NCBI RefSeq assembly: GCF_003149375.1
Contig: NZ_QFWH01000003.1
Span: 124,001 to 188,000 of the forward strand
Direction of reading: 5' to 3'
DNA: 64,000 nt
Origin: Vampirovibrio chlorellavorus
GTDB taxonomy: Bacteria > Cyanobacteriota > Vampirovibrionia > Vampirovibrionales > Vampirovibrionaceae
The notes under the pieces were generated by a model. The model was not told the DNA's origin. It was given only the letters and a program-made list of their open reading frames with translations, and searched no databases. The translations under genes and the position numbers were made by a program. Below are positions 8,740-17,817 of the stretch, piece by piece (position 1 is the first letter of the stretch; each line of letters opens with the position of its first letter).

Positions 8740-9293
8740 ATTCTTAAAATGTATTCACCAAATTGCGGAACAGCATCCCCAGACCCGCCATTGGCTTATT
8801 CCCGCCACTGGTCCGTGGGGCTTTTTTACAATGCCTGTGTTTTTGGCGACTGTATCTTTTTCGGGACGCCATTCAACACAGCGCAGCGGAAATTAGATTG
8901 GCTAATTAACCGGTTTCAGTTAAAATCTCGTTAAAATATCAACGTTTTAAATTGTTATTCCTCCTAAATTTAAACCAGCGTCCTTAAAACTTCGCGGAAT
9001 GAGAGCCAAGGAATTTGCGCCTTTATAAATAACCGGTCCACATCGATGCCAAGCCTGCTGGCTAAATTCAACCCCGTACGGATGGATCAAGCGTTTCGCA
9101 ACCGACTGGCAGAGGAGGGCCTTATATCTCCAGCGACCGGTATCGTTTGTCAGCCTCCCGCATTTCGGCACTCGGAAAAAATGAAAAGAGGAGAAGCGTT
9201 AAAAGAAGATAAGGGGGATAAGACTCACAGGGCGGGCGATTGAGCGTTTCAACCTTTTTTAGAAGCAGAATCCCAGAGGAGTTTCAGTGATTT
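8740..9293. other. Gene-free stretch upstream of the AT-hook gene
   Basis: About 550 bp with only short reading frames that lack ribosome-binding sites or recognisable content. An AT-rich part lies at 8890-8960. It probably holds the promoters of the minus-strand peptide/ATP-grasp locus and of the AT-hook gene, but no promoter is clear enough to call. Confidence 0.5.
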
Positions 9294-9635
9294 ATGGCCA
9301 TTAAATTTGATACATTGGACGAGTTAAAGGCATTTTGCGCCCAGTTTCAACTCATCGAACACGGTGTTGAACCCGCCGGGGTTCCGAAGAAGCGGGGACG
9401 TAAACCCGGCAGCAAAAATAAAGTCATCCTGCCCGCAACGCGGGATGCGGTTGAAGCCCCAGCCACAGGGGCACCCAAAAAACGGGGACGCAAGCCCAAG
9501 CTAACAGCCAATCTGGAGACGCTCTCACCCGGAACTCCCAAAAAGCGAGGCCGAAAGCCGGGTTCCGTGAACAAGGTAAAACGGGTCAGCGCCGGAAAAC
9601 GGGGTCGAAAATCTGCCGTGGCCGGAGATCGTTGA
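9294..9635 (+). CDS. Small AT-hook DNA-binding protein
   Basis: A 113-residue basic protein. A short N-terminal helical region (residues 1-28, LDELKAFCAQFQL) is followed by four AT-hook cores: KKRGRKP at about 32-38, 62-68 and 83-89, and a degenerate KRGRKS at about 102-107. The first and third continue as GSKNK and GSVNK. AT-hooks insert an RGR core into the minor groove of AT-rich DNA, so a nucleoid or regulatory role is likely. AGAGGAG lies 13 nt before the ATG. It sits alone between a gene-poor stretch and a membrane-protein gene. The hooks are almost identical in sequence, pointing to internal duplication. Confidence 0.75.
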   Translation: MAIKFDTLDELKAFCAQFQLIEHGVEPAGVPKKRGRKPGSKNKVILPATRDAVEAPATGAPKKRGRKPKLTANLETLSPGTPKKRGRKPGSVNKVKRVSAGKRGRKSAVAGDR

Positions 9636-9868
9636 TACTTCCCGGCCCTTGCTAGGTGAACGTGCTTTTTGGCCATCGTTTGGCGGTGTATACTGCCTGA
9701 AATCACCTCGCCTAAAGGGCATGTTGGTTTTTCCTGCCTTGAAAGCGCTTCGTCCACAGGGTCTGTGGGCTGCGTCTTCGCCTTATGCAGGGGCTTGAGG
9801 TCTCCCGCAAACAGGCCTGACTGTATTAGAATGGGAACCATAGCCCCCTTCAATTGGATGGTGAGCCC

Positions 9869-10939
9869 GTGAGTCAATTTCGTCAGGACGTGCTTTGGAC
9901 AGTCGGACTGGTTCTATTGGGGTGTCTGCTGTTTGTAGCCCGGGAAGCGCTGGTGGTGGTGTTTGTGGCTTTTATTTTCGCCAGCGCCCTGTTGCCGGTG
10001 GTCGAGTTTCTGGATCAAAAGCTGCCCCGCTGGTTGTCGGTACTCATTCCCTACGTGGTGCTGTTTGCCCTCTTTGTGGGCCTTATTATTCCGGTGGTCA
10101 CCATCACCTGGAACCAGTTGAACGTGTTTATCAGTGATTTGCCGCACTATCTGGACGCCATGATCAACTGGGCCGCACAGTGGAGTTTTATCAGCCGACG
10201 CTATCCCTTGCTGACCAGCTTTAGCCCGGAGCTGTTAATGCGGCATCTGTCCGCGCAAAACGGGCTGGTCCTGTCCGGGTTTACCGGGATGACCCTGCTG
10301 GTTTCCCAGGTGGGGCTGGATTTAATCAGCGCCCTCATTATCAGCATGTTGCTGTTGCTGGATCGGGAAAAAATTGAAGGGTATTTCCTGCACTTTCATC
10401 CCGCCCGTCACCACGAACGACTGCGGGCCTTGATCGATCACCTCATCCGCAGTACCGGCGGGTTTGTGTCCGGGCAAATCCTGTTTATGGCCACCTTTGG
10501 TGGCTTGATTACGTTGGGCCTGTCGGTTATTGGCGGCCCTTTTCCGCCCTTTGCCGTTTTGCTGGGCGCCCTGAGCGGCCTGCTCACCCTGATTCCCATT
10601 TTGGGGCCCAATATCGCTATGGTGGTGGCGCTGGTCATTGCCATTTTCAGCCCCATTGGCTGGTGGGGGGCGTTTTGGGTGCTGACCCTGTTTGTGGTGG
10701 TGCAGGCTTTGGCCAACAACATTATCGGCCCGCTGATTATGGGCCGGGCCGTTGGTTTGCATCCGCTGGCCATTTTGGTGGCCCTGATGGTGGGTGGGCT
10801 GGTGTTTGGACTGGTGGGTCTGGTGCTGGCCATTCCGGTGGTTGCATGTCTCAATATCATTCTGGAAGAATGGTTTATGGACCCCGAGCAGCGCAGCCCG
10901 AACCTGCTTTTGCCGCCCGGTGTTTCCCCGCCCCGATAG
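9869..10939 (+). CDS. AI-2E family (PerM/TqsA-like) membrane transporter
   Basis: A 356-residue multi-pass membrane protein with the hydrophobic pattern of the AI-2E/UPF0118 family: paired N-terminal helices, a central amphipathic stretch with LLLDREKIEGYF, then the conserved C-terminal glycine-rich block LLTLIPILGPNIAM and NNIIGPLIMGRAVGLHPLAI. Family members export small signals or ions, and for most the substrate is unknown. GTG at 9869 is chosen for a GGTGAG sequence just upstream and the usual length; a TTG at 9854 would add five residues. It is followed after about 160 bp by a DUF2721 gene. Confidence 0.88.
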   Translation: MSQFRQDVLWTVGLVLLGCLLFVAREALVVVFVAFIFASALLPVVEFLDQKLPRWLSVLIPYVVLFALFVGLIIPVVTITWNQLNVFISDLPHYLDAMINWAAQWSFISRRYPLLTSFSPELLMRHLSAQNGLVLSGFTGMTLLVSQVGLDLISALIISMLLLLDREKIEGYFLHFHPARHHERLRALIDHLIRSTGGFVSGQILFMATFGGLITLGLSVIGGPFPPFAVLLGALSGLLTLIPILGPNIAMVVALVIAIFSPIGWWGAFWVLTLFVVVQALANNIIGPLIMGRAVGLHPLAILVALMVGGLVFGLVGLVLAIPVVACLNIILEEWFMDPEQRSPNLLLPPGVSPPR

Positions 10940-11096
10940 TTTGGGACACGCCCGTTTTCTTGAGTTTTGTGTTTCCATTTTTTAGCCCCGCTCTGATTTG
11001 AATACCGCTCCGTATCCCCCTGAAGATGATCCCCCCGCATCGCCCGTCCCCCATAAACCCGTTTATTCGCATCGCCTGACAGTTGAAAGGTCTTTC

Positions 11097-11591
11097 ATGA
11101 TTCCCCCCAATGACATTATCACGGAGTCCCTGGGCCCCGCCGTGGCCATAACCGGCATTGCCCTGTTGTTGAATGGCATTAGCGCCCGCTTTTCCATCGC
11201 CTCCACCCGGGTGCGGGAATTAAACCGGGAATTGCTAACCACCACCGATCAGGATCGTATTGCCAACATTCAGCGGCAAATTCCCTTTTTCATGGAGCGG
11301 GTTTACCTGATTCGCAACGCCATGTTTATCCTGTTTGGGGCATTGGGTATGCTGGTGTTTACGGCGGTGTCCATCGCGCTGGCCAAGCTGCATTTTGTGC
11401 ATTGGGAGATGGTGCCGGTGTGGTCGTTTTTAAGCGGGCTGGTACTCATGCTGATCGCGGTCATTCTGGAGGCCTACGAGACCACCATCAACCTGCGCAC
11501 GCTGGATTTGGACGTGGATCACAGCTTCAGCCGCCTGAGTGAACAGGTGCTGAACGCGGAGCAAAGCAACGCCGATAATAGCGGCGACTAG
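11097..11591 (+). CDS. DUF2721 family membrane protein
   Basis: A 164-residue protein whose N-terminal helix (AVAITGIALLLNGISARF), the following RVRELNREL segment and two later membrane helices fit the DUF2721 family, whose function is not known. The middle RQIPFFMERVYLIRNAMF matches the family's typical helix. ATG 11097 has an AAAGG sequence seven bases upstream. It lies codirectional with the AI-2E gene and ends 17 bp from the convergent protease gene. Confidence 0.8.
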   Translation: MIPPNDIITESLGPAVAITGIALLLNGISARFSIASTRVRELNRELLTTTDQDRIANIQRQIPFFMERVYLIRNAMFILFGALGMLVFTAVSIALAKLHFVHWEMVPVWSFLSGLVLMLIAVILEAYETTINLRTLDLDVDHSFSRLSEQVLNAEQSNADNSGD

Positions 11592-11608
11592 TCGCTGTTG
11601 GCTTGTCT

Positions 11609-12226
11609 TTAGCGGCTGATGACCAGCTTGTCCTGCTTGAAGGACAGATCCATGCCCCGGAAGAAGCTCATGCCCAGCAGGCCCGATAGTTGCGGGGTGT
11701 CTCCCAGATCGGTGATCACCGCTTCCACGTTGTTGACCTGCATGCCGCCCAGAGTGACCTGTTTGAGGGTGACCACCGGGGCGTTCAGGGTGCCGTTGGC
11801 CGTGGTGACCGGCAGGGTGGGATGATCCGCCGGGATGTGAATGCCCAGCTCCCGGGCCATTTGCGGGGTGATTACGGTGTAGCTGGCCCCGGTATCCACC
11901 AGAAAGGTGGCCATGTGCCGACGGTTGACCAGGGCGGGCACCACAAAGGTGTTATCGCTTTGCGGTAACAGGGTCACTTCCGCCCGATTCCGGGTGTCGC
12001 CTGGGCGGTTGGCCTGGTTGTTGTCGTCAATTTTTTTCAGGCTTTCCTCGGCCATACTCACGATAAGCGGATTTTTGGAGGTGGAGGCCAGATGGGTGAA
12101 AAAGGCCTTGGCCTCTCGCAGTTCTTTGCCACGGACGGGGTTCACGTCAATGGCGTCGCAAATTTCAGGAACGGCCCAACCCATCAGGGCTGCCATCAGA
12201 ATCACCAGAAGCCGATTTCTGTTCAT
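11609..12226 (-). CDS. Secreted retropepsin-like aspartic protease
   Basis: A 205-residue protein with a signal peptide (MNRNRLLVILMAALMGWAVP) and a C-terminal single-domain retropepsin-like fold. The catalytic motif DTGAS is in ATFLVDTGASYTVITPQMA, and the second conserved element GLLGMSFFRGMDLSF is near the end. Such proteins act as dimers in the periplasm or outside the cell. Residues 30-90 form a helical, charged linker. The gene lies downstream of the two-partner-secretion transporter on the same strand but beyond its terminator, so it likely has its own promoter. Confidence 0.85.
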   Translation of the reverse strand: MNRNRLLVILMAALMGWAVPEICDAIDVNPVRGKELREAKAFFTHLASTSKNPLIVSMAEESLKKIDDNNQANRPGDTRNRAEVTLLPQSDNTFVVPALVNRRHMATFLVDTGASYTVITPQMARELGIHIPADHPTLPVTTANGTLNAPVVTLKQVTLGGMQVNNVEAVITDLGDTPQLSGLLGMSFFRGMDLSFKQDKLVISR

Positions 12227-12352
12227 GCCAATTCCCTCACTTCCCTTTTTTAGTCCCCAATGTCTGGCAAATCGATGCAGGGCGCATCTATCTTCCAGTT
12301 TCCAGTGTCCCGTTTTGATCCGAGCAGTACATCCTACAGATTCAGGAGAGCC

Positions 12353-12380
12353 TGTTTATTAATTTATGAATTAATAAACA
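12353..12380. repeat. 28-bp perfect inverted repeat (copy 1)
   Basis: Two perfect 12-base arms, TGTTTATTAATT and AATTAATAAACA, surround a 4-base centre TATG. It lies about 130 bp upstream of the protease start. A second element of identical geometry (TGTCTACCAATT, AATG, AATTGGTAGACA) occurs at 63358-63385. Base changes in one arm are matched in the other. It could be an operator, a recombination site or an RNA hairpin; it is not followed by a T-run on the plus strand. Confidence 0.8.
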
Positions 12381-12456
12381 AAAATAGATTGTATTCAGTG
12401 TATCAGTTTTTTAAATTCCGGGTATGCCCACACAGCTAAAAATTGCGAATCAAGTC

Positions 12457-12491
12457 AAAAACCCCCCGGCAACAGGTTGCCAGAGGGTTTC
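12457..12491 (-). terminator. Rho-independent terminator of the TpsB gene
   Basis: On the minus strand a stem with AAACCC / GGGGTTT outer arms and a perfect GGCAAC-CT-GTTGCC core is followed by TTTTT. It begins about 30 bp after the stop codon of the TpsB gene. Confidence 0.85.
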
Positions 12492-12521
12492 ATGTGGATT
12501 TAAAGTTCCCAGCGTCAGTGC

Positions 12522-14378
12522 TTATCGAATCCGGGGTTTCAGCAGATCAATGGATTCCAGGGTCGGATCGGCGATATCGGTTTGCAGATCGCCAGTCTGG
12601 ATGGTTCCAACGCTGCGTACCCGAGGGGCATTGGCCTTGATGGGGGTGACTTTATCAGTACGGCTCTTGTAATCGTTGGGCAACAGCTCGCTACGCACCC
12701 CGAAGTGAATGCGGGCGGTGGGCTGGTTGCGGAACGGTTCCTCGTTTTTGCGGTTCAGCAAACCAAAGGCCACATCCAGAAAGCCCTGGGCATAGTCCGT
12801 CAGGTGAGCCCGTAGACCGAAACCGGCGCTAAGCAGAGAGGTTGCGGCGGCGCTGCTGTAGAAGGGACTGCTTTTGTCACGCCAGACCTGACCGTAATCG
12901 GCAAACAGGGCGCCTTGCAGGCGTTCGCCCAGCCAGGGGCTGACACGGGAGAGCAGGGGCAGCGGGTAACGCCATTCGGCGCCCACATTGTAGCCTCTGT
13001 CCCCAATTAGTAGGCCCTGGGTGTAACCGCGCACGCTATTGATACCGCCCAGCTGGAACTGCTCGATGGCGGGCAGGGCGTCGGGGCTCCACTGGGAGTA
13101 GGCCCGCAGGATGAGCAGGTTGTTTTTGGGCAGGCGGGTCACCCGGGTCAGGTAGTTTTCCAGCTTGAAGAAGCTGGTGTTGGCCCCCAGCCATTCCGGG
13201 GCCAGCGTCACTTGCGCCCGGGAAAAGGAGCGCCCGTAGCGATCGTATTTATCGTAGTTCAAGCCCAGGGCCAATGAGCGAATGTCATCGGTGCCCGTCC
13301 TGTCGCCATCAAAAAAGCTGCTGACCCGGCGGGCGTTCAGGCCCAGGTCGGTACTCCAGACGCGCTCTTTGCCCAGCGGCTGGGTGACCAGCAGGCCGTA
13401 GTTGTAGGCGTTCCCAATCAAATCGGGCTGGTTGGGCAAGCGCAAGTCCACGTTCACGTGGCTGAAGCCAAACAATCCGCTGATTTCCGTGCCCTTGCTG
13501 CCCACCGGTAAGGTGTAGGAGGTTGAAGCAATGGTTGACCCGGTGGAGCCGATGTAGCGCAGGTTAAAGCGATCGCCCCGGCCCGTGACATTGCGGTTGG
13601 TAAACTCAGCACCCCAGCGGTATAAGCCGATGAAAGGACGACCGGCGTTATCAGACGTCAAAGCCAGCTGGAAGGGCTGTTGCTCTTTGACATCCAGTCG
13701 GATTTTGGTTTCCCCGGTGCGCTCGCCGGGTAACAGGGTTGCTTTGACCCGGTAGGGCTCTTGCCGGTTGATGCGCAGCAATTCCTGTTCCAGAGCGGGA
13801 ATGTTCAGCGGCTGGCCGGGGGTTTCGCTGATGCGTTTCTCAATGACCTTGGCCTTGAAGTATTTGTTGCCACTCACTTCCATATCGCCCACGATGCCTT
13901 CCAGCACCTTCACGGTAATGGCGCCCCGCTCCAGATTCTGGGGCGGGATGAAGGCCAGCGAGGTCAGATAACCCCGTTTGCGGTATTCCTCGTTAATGCC
14001 TTGCACCAATTGAGCCAAGTCTTCGGGGCTCAGTTTCCGGCCTTCGTAACCCACCACCAGTCGGCGCATTTCCTCGTTGGAAACGATGGTGTTGCCTTCC
14101 ACATCCACCCGATCAACCTGGAACAGATCGCTGGTCACTTGCACGATGGGCGGTTGGGCTTCCACCCGGATGCCGCCGGGTTCGTTCTCTTGCAGGGTGT
14201 CCGCCTGGGCGGGAGCGGCGGTGGGGACTGACTGGAAATAGTAAGGAGATCCGCTTTGCGGGCCCAGCAGCGTTCCCGGGTTGGTTTGGGCGGGAAACAC
14301 CTGGGCCATGGCTGCGCCCGGCAACAGGGTAAGGACACTGGATAGAATAATGGCCTGACGGTGGAAATCGGATCTCAT
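12522..14378 (-). CDS. Two-partner secretion outer-membrane transporter (TpsB, ShlB/FhaC/HecB family)
   Basis: A 618-residue outer-membrane protein: signal peptide (AIILSSVLTLLPGAAMA), linker with a proline-rich part, two POTRA domains (about residues 85-235; FQVDRVDVEGNTIVSNEEM, then MEVSGNKYFKAKVIEKRI), and a C-terminal beta-barrel with many alternating strands. FQLGGINSVRGYTQGLLIGDRGY contains the family's VRGY motif at the barrel tip. It exports a beta-helical partner across the outer membrane. ATG 14378 is preceded by AAGGA at about 10 nt; ATG 14390 is too close to that site. The gene is divergent from its likely substrate gene at 14918. Confidence 0.9.
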   Translation of the reverse strand: MRSDFHRQAIILSSVLTLLPGAAMAQVFPAQTNPGTLLGPQSGSPYYFQSVPTAAPAQADTLQENEPGGIRVEAQPPIVQVTSDLFQVDRVDVEGNTIVSNEEMRRLVVGYEGRKLSPEDLAQLVQGINEEYRKRGYLTSLAFIPPQNLERGAITVKVLEGIVGDMEVSGNKYFKAKVIEKRISETPGQPLNIPALEQELLRINRQEPYRVKATLLPGERTGETKIRLDVKEQQPFQLALTSDNAGRPFIGLYRWGAEFTNRNVTGRGDRFNLRYIGSTGSTIASTSYTLPVGSKGTEISGLFGFSHVNVDLRLPNQPDLIGNAYNYGLLVTQPLGKERVWSTDLGLNARRVSSFFDGDRTGTDDIRSLALGLNYDKYDRYGRSFSRAQVTLAPEWLGANTSFFKLENYLTRVTRLPKNNLLILRAYSQWSPDALPAIEQFQLGGINSVRGYTQGLLIGDRGYNVGAEWRYPLPLLSRVSPWLGERLQGALFADYGQVWRDKSSPFYSSAAATSLLSAGFGLRAHLTDYAQGFLDVAFGLLNRKNEEPFRNQPTARIHFGVRSELLPNDYKSRTDKVTPIKANAPRVRSVGTIQTGDLQTDIADPTLESIDLLKPRIR

Positions 14379-14390
14379 AGGGGACGGCAT

Positions 14391-14917
14391 CCTTTTTGGA
14401 TTGAGTGCTGGTTTTGTGTGAGGTGCAAAAACATAAGGTATAAATGTGGGGGAGGGTGGGACAAATGGTTGTAAACTTGGACGATTGGCGGAGCTTTGAG
14501 GGGAACCGGGATCTTACTATAGAAACCCCCATTGGCAGTGGCAGTGGCAGTGGGATTCTTATATAAGGAAGGTGACGCCAGCTGGATCTGTGGAGTCCGT
14601 TGGGACGCATGGGGGGAGAAGCGTTCAGGAAGATCTTTTTAGGTCTAGCGTATTATAGGAAATCAAAAATAAAAGTAAATTAAAAAAGCAAGAGACAAAG
14701 AAAGATTACGAAAGCTATATCTTTCGGACACACGGACTACCCCCAATTCGACGGCCAGCATGGAGAATCCAGCCCGGCAGTTGCTATCAAAAATTTTTAA
14801 TGTATGATTCACACTTGAATATTCTTAATAAAAACCATTCAAAGTTTTTTCCCTTTTAAATTTGATCCTCACCCGCTTTTGGCCACCCCTTTCCACTTTC
14901 AAGGAGTATTTTATCCG
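14391..14917. other. Intergenic region between the divergent TPS genes
   Basis: About 530 bp without a supportable gene. The half next to the exoprotein gene (14640-14870) is very AT-rich and contrasts with its neighbours, which suits promoters for the two divergent genes and possible binding of silencing proteins. A short GGCAGTG-type repeat (three units of GGCAGT) lies at about 14534-14550. No clear -35/-10 pair was assigned. Confidence 0.5.
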
Positions 14918-16846
14918 ATGGCTTTGTCGACACGTCCCAATGGCCGCTTTCTGGTAGCGTTGTCCCTGACAACCAGCTTGCTGCTTGCCAATTCCCCCCT
15001 GTCATTCGCTGGCCCCGGCGACACCAACAGCACCAATTACGGTGAAAATGTGGCTGGCGGCACCTACTACAACACGACCGGCAACCGAACCACCTTTACC
15101 AACAACGGCAACATGATTGTTGGGGCGGGCACCACCGTGCGGGGTCTGGAAGTGAACAACAACGGTGACCTGACCGGCAACGGCGGACACCTGCACTTTG
15201 ACGCGCGGGGCGGGGTCATGCGGGTAGATGGCACCATTGACGCCAGCGCCGCTCTGGGCCAAAACGGGGCCTATCTGGGTAATGGCGGTAAAGTGACCAT
15301 TGACGCGGGCGCTCTGGTTCAGAACGGTAACATTTTCGCCAACGGGTTAAATGGCGGAACCATCGTATTCAACGTGGGTCAGCTCACCGTGGACCCCGGT
15401 TCCCGGATTGAAGCCCTGGCCACCGGGGCAAATGCCTTGCCCGGCCAAATCAATATTAACGCCACCGGGCAGGTGACCATCCCCAATGGGGCGGTCATTG
15501 ACGCCTCCGGCAACTACGTTGGCGGCTACAATGCCAATGTCATCCAGATTTCCGGTAGTGTGGTCAATCTGGACGGTGTGGTCATGGCCAACGGTCTGAG
15601 CGCCGGGGCCAAGGGTGGGGCCATCGGGATCTATGGTTCCGAGATTGCCCTGGGTAGCAACGCCAAAGTCACCGCCAATGGGGCTGAAGGCGGTCAGGGT
15701 GGGGCCATTAACGTTGCCGCCACTGAAAAAATTGCCATCAGCAGTGGTGCTGAAATTACCGCCAATGGCGGGCTAGGCGCCAGCGGCGGGGCTGTCCTCG
15801 TGGGGGCGGCTCTGGATTCCAGCGGAAACGTGGGGCTCCTGACCAAGTCAGTTGAGAACAACGGTCTCATTGCCGCCAATGGGGGCGATGGCGACAGCGG
15901 CGTGGATGCCGGGAACGGTGGCGTGGTCGTCGTATTGGCGTCCAACAGCGTTAGTAACACCGGTCGCATCAGCGCCGACGGCGGAAACGGTTTTAACGGC
16001 TACAACCCCAGCAATGGGGGAAATGGTGGCAAGGTTGGCTACGGCTCGGATGGCGACGTAGGCAACAGCGGCAGAATTACCGCCAATGGCGGTAATGGCG
16101 GCACCAATCCCAATGTCGAGCAAGGTCCTGTGAGTGAAACGCAGGACGAGCATGGCAATGTCAGCTACCAGCAGGTCTCTCTGGGTCAAAACGGTGGCCG
16201 GGGCGGCAATGGTGGGGAAGTCCGGGTGGCTTTCAATACCAACATCCGCAACGACGGCAGCATTGAAGTGGTCGGTGGCAATGGCGGCAATGGTCAGGAG
16301 GCTCAAGCCAATGAGACCGACTATCAGGGCCAGCCGGTTCATCAGTACGCGCTGGCCGGTAATGGCGGCGACGCCGGTAACGGCGGTAAGGTTCTGTTCC
16401 ACGGTGAGCCCGGACAGGACGTGTTGAACAACGTCAATGTCAACGGCGGCAGTGGTGGCCAGGGTGGTAACGCTTCCACCAGCAGTGCCTGCGGTTGCGC
16501 TACCCCGGGTGCCGGTGGTGCCTGCGGGGCTCCCGGTGAGATTCATGTAACCCCCAAACCGCCGTGCGCCGGGGGCGGCACTTGCTCCCCGCCGCCCAAG
16601 CCCCCGGAGAATCCTTTATTCCCGCTGTACCCCAAAGAGTATGGCACCCTGGGCGATACCCTGCCCCCCAACGCCGGTAACGTGCTGAGCTACAACCGTT
16701 CCATCTTCCTGGCCCGCTCGCCGCTACCCATCATTCAGAAGAAGACCCCTCCGGCGCCTCCGCCACCACCACCGGCTAAAATCATGCTGGTCAAACCCAA
16801 GCCGAAGCCGCCGCAGAAAAAAGTACCGGTGCGTGGCTACTGGTAA
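14918..16846 (+). CDS. Secreted beta-helical exoprotein, probable TpsA partner
   Basis: A 642-residue protein with a signal peptide ending in SPLSFA (cleavage near residue 31). From residue 35 to about 530 it is built of short G/N-rich turns (NGGNGGTNPNV, AGNGGDAGNGGKV, repeated ITANGG, ISADGG, IAANGG steps). This is typical of right-handed beta-helix exoproteins. The C-terminus has four cysteines (ACGC, PPCAGGGTC) and ends in a proline/lysine-rich tail. Pairing with the divergent TpsB suggests it is the exported partner. The usual N-terminal haemagglutination (TPS) domain is not obvious. ATG 14918 follows AAGGAG. Confidence 0.75.
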   Translation: MALSTRPNGRFLVALSLTTSLLLANSPLSFAGPGDTNSTNYGENVAGGTYYNTTGNRTTFTNNGNMIVGAGTTVRGLEVNNNGDLTGNGGHLHFDARGGVMRVDGTIDASAALGQNGAYLGNGGKVTIDAGALVQNGNIFANGLNGGTIVFNVGQLTVDPGSRIEALATGANALPGQININATGQVTIPNGAVIDASGNYVGGYNANVIQISGSVVNLDGVVMANGLSAGAKGGAIGIYGSEIALGSNAKVTANGAEGGQGGAINVAATEKIAISSGAEITANGGLGASGGAVLVGAALDSSGNVGLLTKSVENNGLIAANGGDGDSGVDAGNGGVVVVLASNSVSNTGRISADGGNGFNGYNPSNGGNGGKVGYGSDGDVGNSGRITANGGNGGTNPNVEQGPVSETQDEHGNVSYQQVSLGQNGGRGGNGGEVRVAFNTNIRNDGSIEVVGGNGGNGQEAQANETDYQGQPVHQYALAGNGGDAGNGGKVLFHGEPGQDVLNNVNVNGGSGGQGGNASTSSACGCATPGAGGACGAPGEIHVTPKPPCAGGGTCSPPPKPPENPLFPLYPKEYGTLGDTLPPNAGNVLSYNRSIFLARSPLPIIQKKTPPAPPPPPPAKIMLVKPKPKPPQKKVPVRGYW

Positions 16847-16884
16847 ACGGTACGCTCACCCCGAAAATTGTTGCTCCAAAACAA

Positions 16885-16924
16885 CACCTCCTTTCGTCCT
16901 CGGGCGGAAGGGGGTGATTTTTTA
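16885..16924 (+). terminator. Rho-independent terminator of the exoprotein gene
   Basis: Arms CACCTCCTTTCG and CGGAAGGGGGTG form a long stem and are followed by ATTTTTTAT. It lies about 40 bp after the exoprotein stop. Confidence 0.85.
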
Positions 16925-16945
16925 TGGGGGCGCAAGTTGCGCCAA

Positions 16946-16982
16946 GAAAAAAGCCTTTCTACTGGAACGCAGAAAGGCTTTT
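16946..16982 (-). terminator. Terminator downstream of tRNA-Ala
   Basis: Perfect arms AAAAGCCTTTCT / AGAAAGGCTTTT around a short loop, followed by TTTTTTC on the minus strand, start 11 bp past the tRNA 3' end. The T/A symmetry could let it act on both strands. Confidence 0.85.
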
Positions 16983-16992
16983 CAAATCTTAA

Positions 16993-17068
16993 TGGTGGAG
17001 GCGACAGGAATTGAACCCGCGACATCCTGCGTGCAAAGCAGGCGCTCTACCAACTGAGCTACGCCCCC
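16993..17068 (-). tRNA. tRNA-Ala (anticodon TGC)
   Basis: A 76-nt cloverleaf on the minus strand. The acceptor stem GGGGGCG pairs with CGCCTCC and contains the G3:U70 pair that marks alanine tRNAs. The anticodon loop CTTTGCACG gives TGC, GGTTCAATTCC is the T-arm region, and CCA is encoded. Confidence 0.97.
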
Positions 17069-17145
17069 AAGGCGTGTTTAATATATAGCACACCCTTTGC
17101 TCGACTGGCAAAGGTTTTTTACGGCAAGCCATCGTTTTTAAAGGC

Positions 17146-17685
17146 TTAAGGAATCAATCGCTTCACGGAATCCACCATGCCGGGCGTGGGGGCCGCACTT
17201 TTTTTCCACAAAACCTGCCCCTCGGGCCCCAGCAGGATGAAGGCGTATTCCTCCTGCTGCAGGCCCAGCGATTTTTTAAACGCCTGCGAATTGGTGTACA
17301 ACGGGTAAATGCGTCCCATCAGCGGCTTTTCATTCACCGCCTTGCGCATAAAGGCTTCCACGGAAGGCTTGAAGCTCTTGTACTTGGGATCGATCACGGC
17401 CACTTCCAGCACCTGAACGTTGGCCCCCGTGGCTCGCAGACCATCGAAAAGCAACACGCCCTTCTCCAGCGTGGACTGGTGTCGGGGATGAAACCCCACG
17501 GCCAGCAGCACCCGCTTCCCCCGAAACGCGTCTGGCAGTTGCAGGCGACTGGCGCCATTCAAACTGACCAACTCCTCCCGGGGCAAGGGTGAGGCCAAAC
17601 TTGTCGCTTGCGTATAAAGCCAAAAGCAAGCAATATAAAGTAGAACAAAGGCAGTGTTTCGAGGTGTTCGCCAAAGTCTGATCAT
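17146..17685 (-). CDS. Exported thioredoxin-fold protein (ATP10-like/DUF4174-like)
   Basis: A 179-residue protein with an N-terminal signal or anchor (FVLLYIACFWLYTQATSLAS) and a thioredoxin-like body: RGKRVLLAVGFHPRHQSTLE, VQVLEVAVIDPKYKSF, and the end FILLGPEGQVLWKKSAAPTP. It lacks a CxxC pair, so it is not a standard disulfide oxidoreductase. The layout recalls the Atp10 assembly factor or DUF4174 proteins, but this is tentative. ATG 17685 is preferred, with GGAGG 13 nt upstream; an in-frame ATG at 17709 is possible. It is divergent from the fatty-acid operon. Confidence 0.65.
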   Translation of the reverse strand: MIRLWRTPRNTAFVLLYIACFWLYTQATSLASPLPREELVSLNGASRLQLPDAFRGKRVLLAVGFHPRHQSTLEKGVLLFDGLRATGANVQVLEVAVIDPKYKSFKPSVEAFMRKAVNEKPLMGRIYPLYTNSQAFKKSLGLQQEEYAFILLGPEGQVLWKKSAAPTPGMVDSVKRLIP

Positions 17686-17750
17686 AAGGATGCCTGCACC
17701 TCCATTCATGCAACGTCTGCCCATTTTACAACATTCAGCATACTATTTTG

Positions 17751-17766
17751 TATACCAAAAGGTATA
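17751..17766. promoter_or_regulatory. Upstream operator-like inverted repeat
   Basis: TATACC-AAAA-GGTATA is a perfect 16-bp inverted repeat. Its core TACC-N4-GGTA is the same as in the site at 17855-17866. It lies between the divergent thioredoxin-fold gene and the fatty-acid operon. Confidence 0.65.
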
Positions 17767-17817
17767 AGTTTCTAAACCATTCAAAATCGAAGCAAGAGGG
17801 ATATATTGAAGTTTCAT

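Noticed and set aside
9347-9877. 176-codon minus-strand frame with FRPRF repeats
   Set aside because: Antisense of the AT-hook gene; the repeats merely mirror the KKRGRKP codons.
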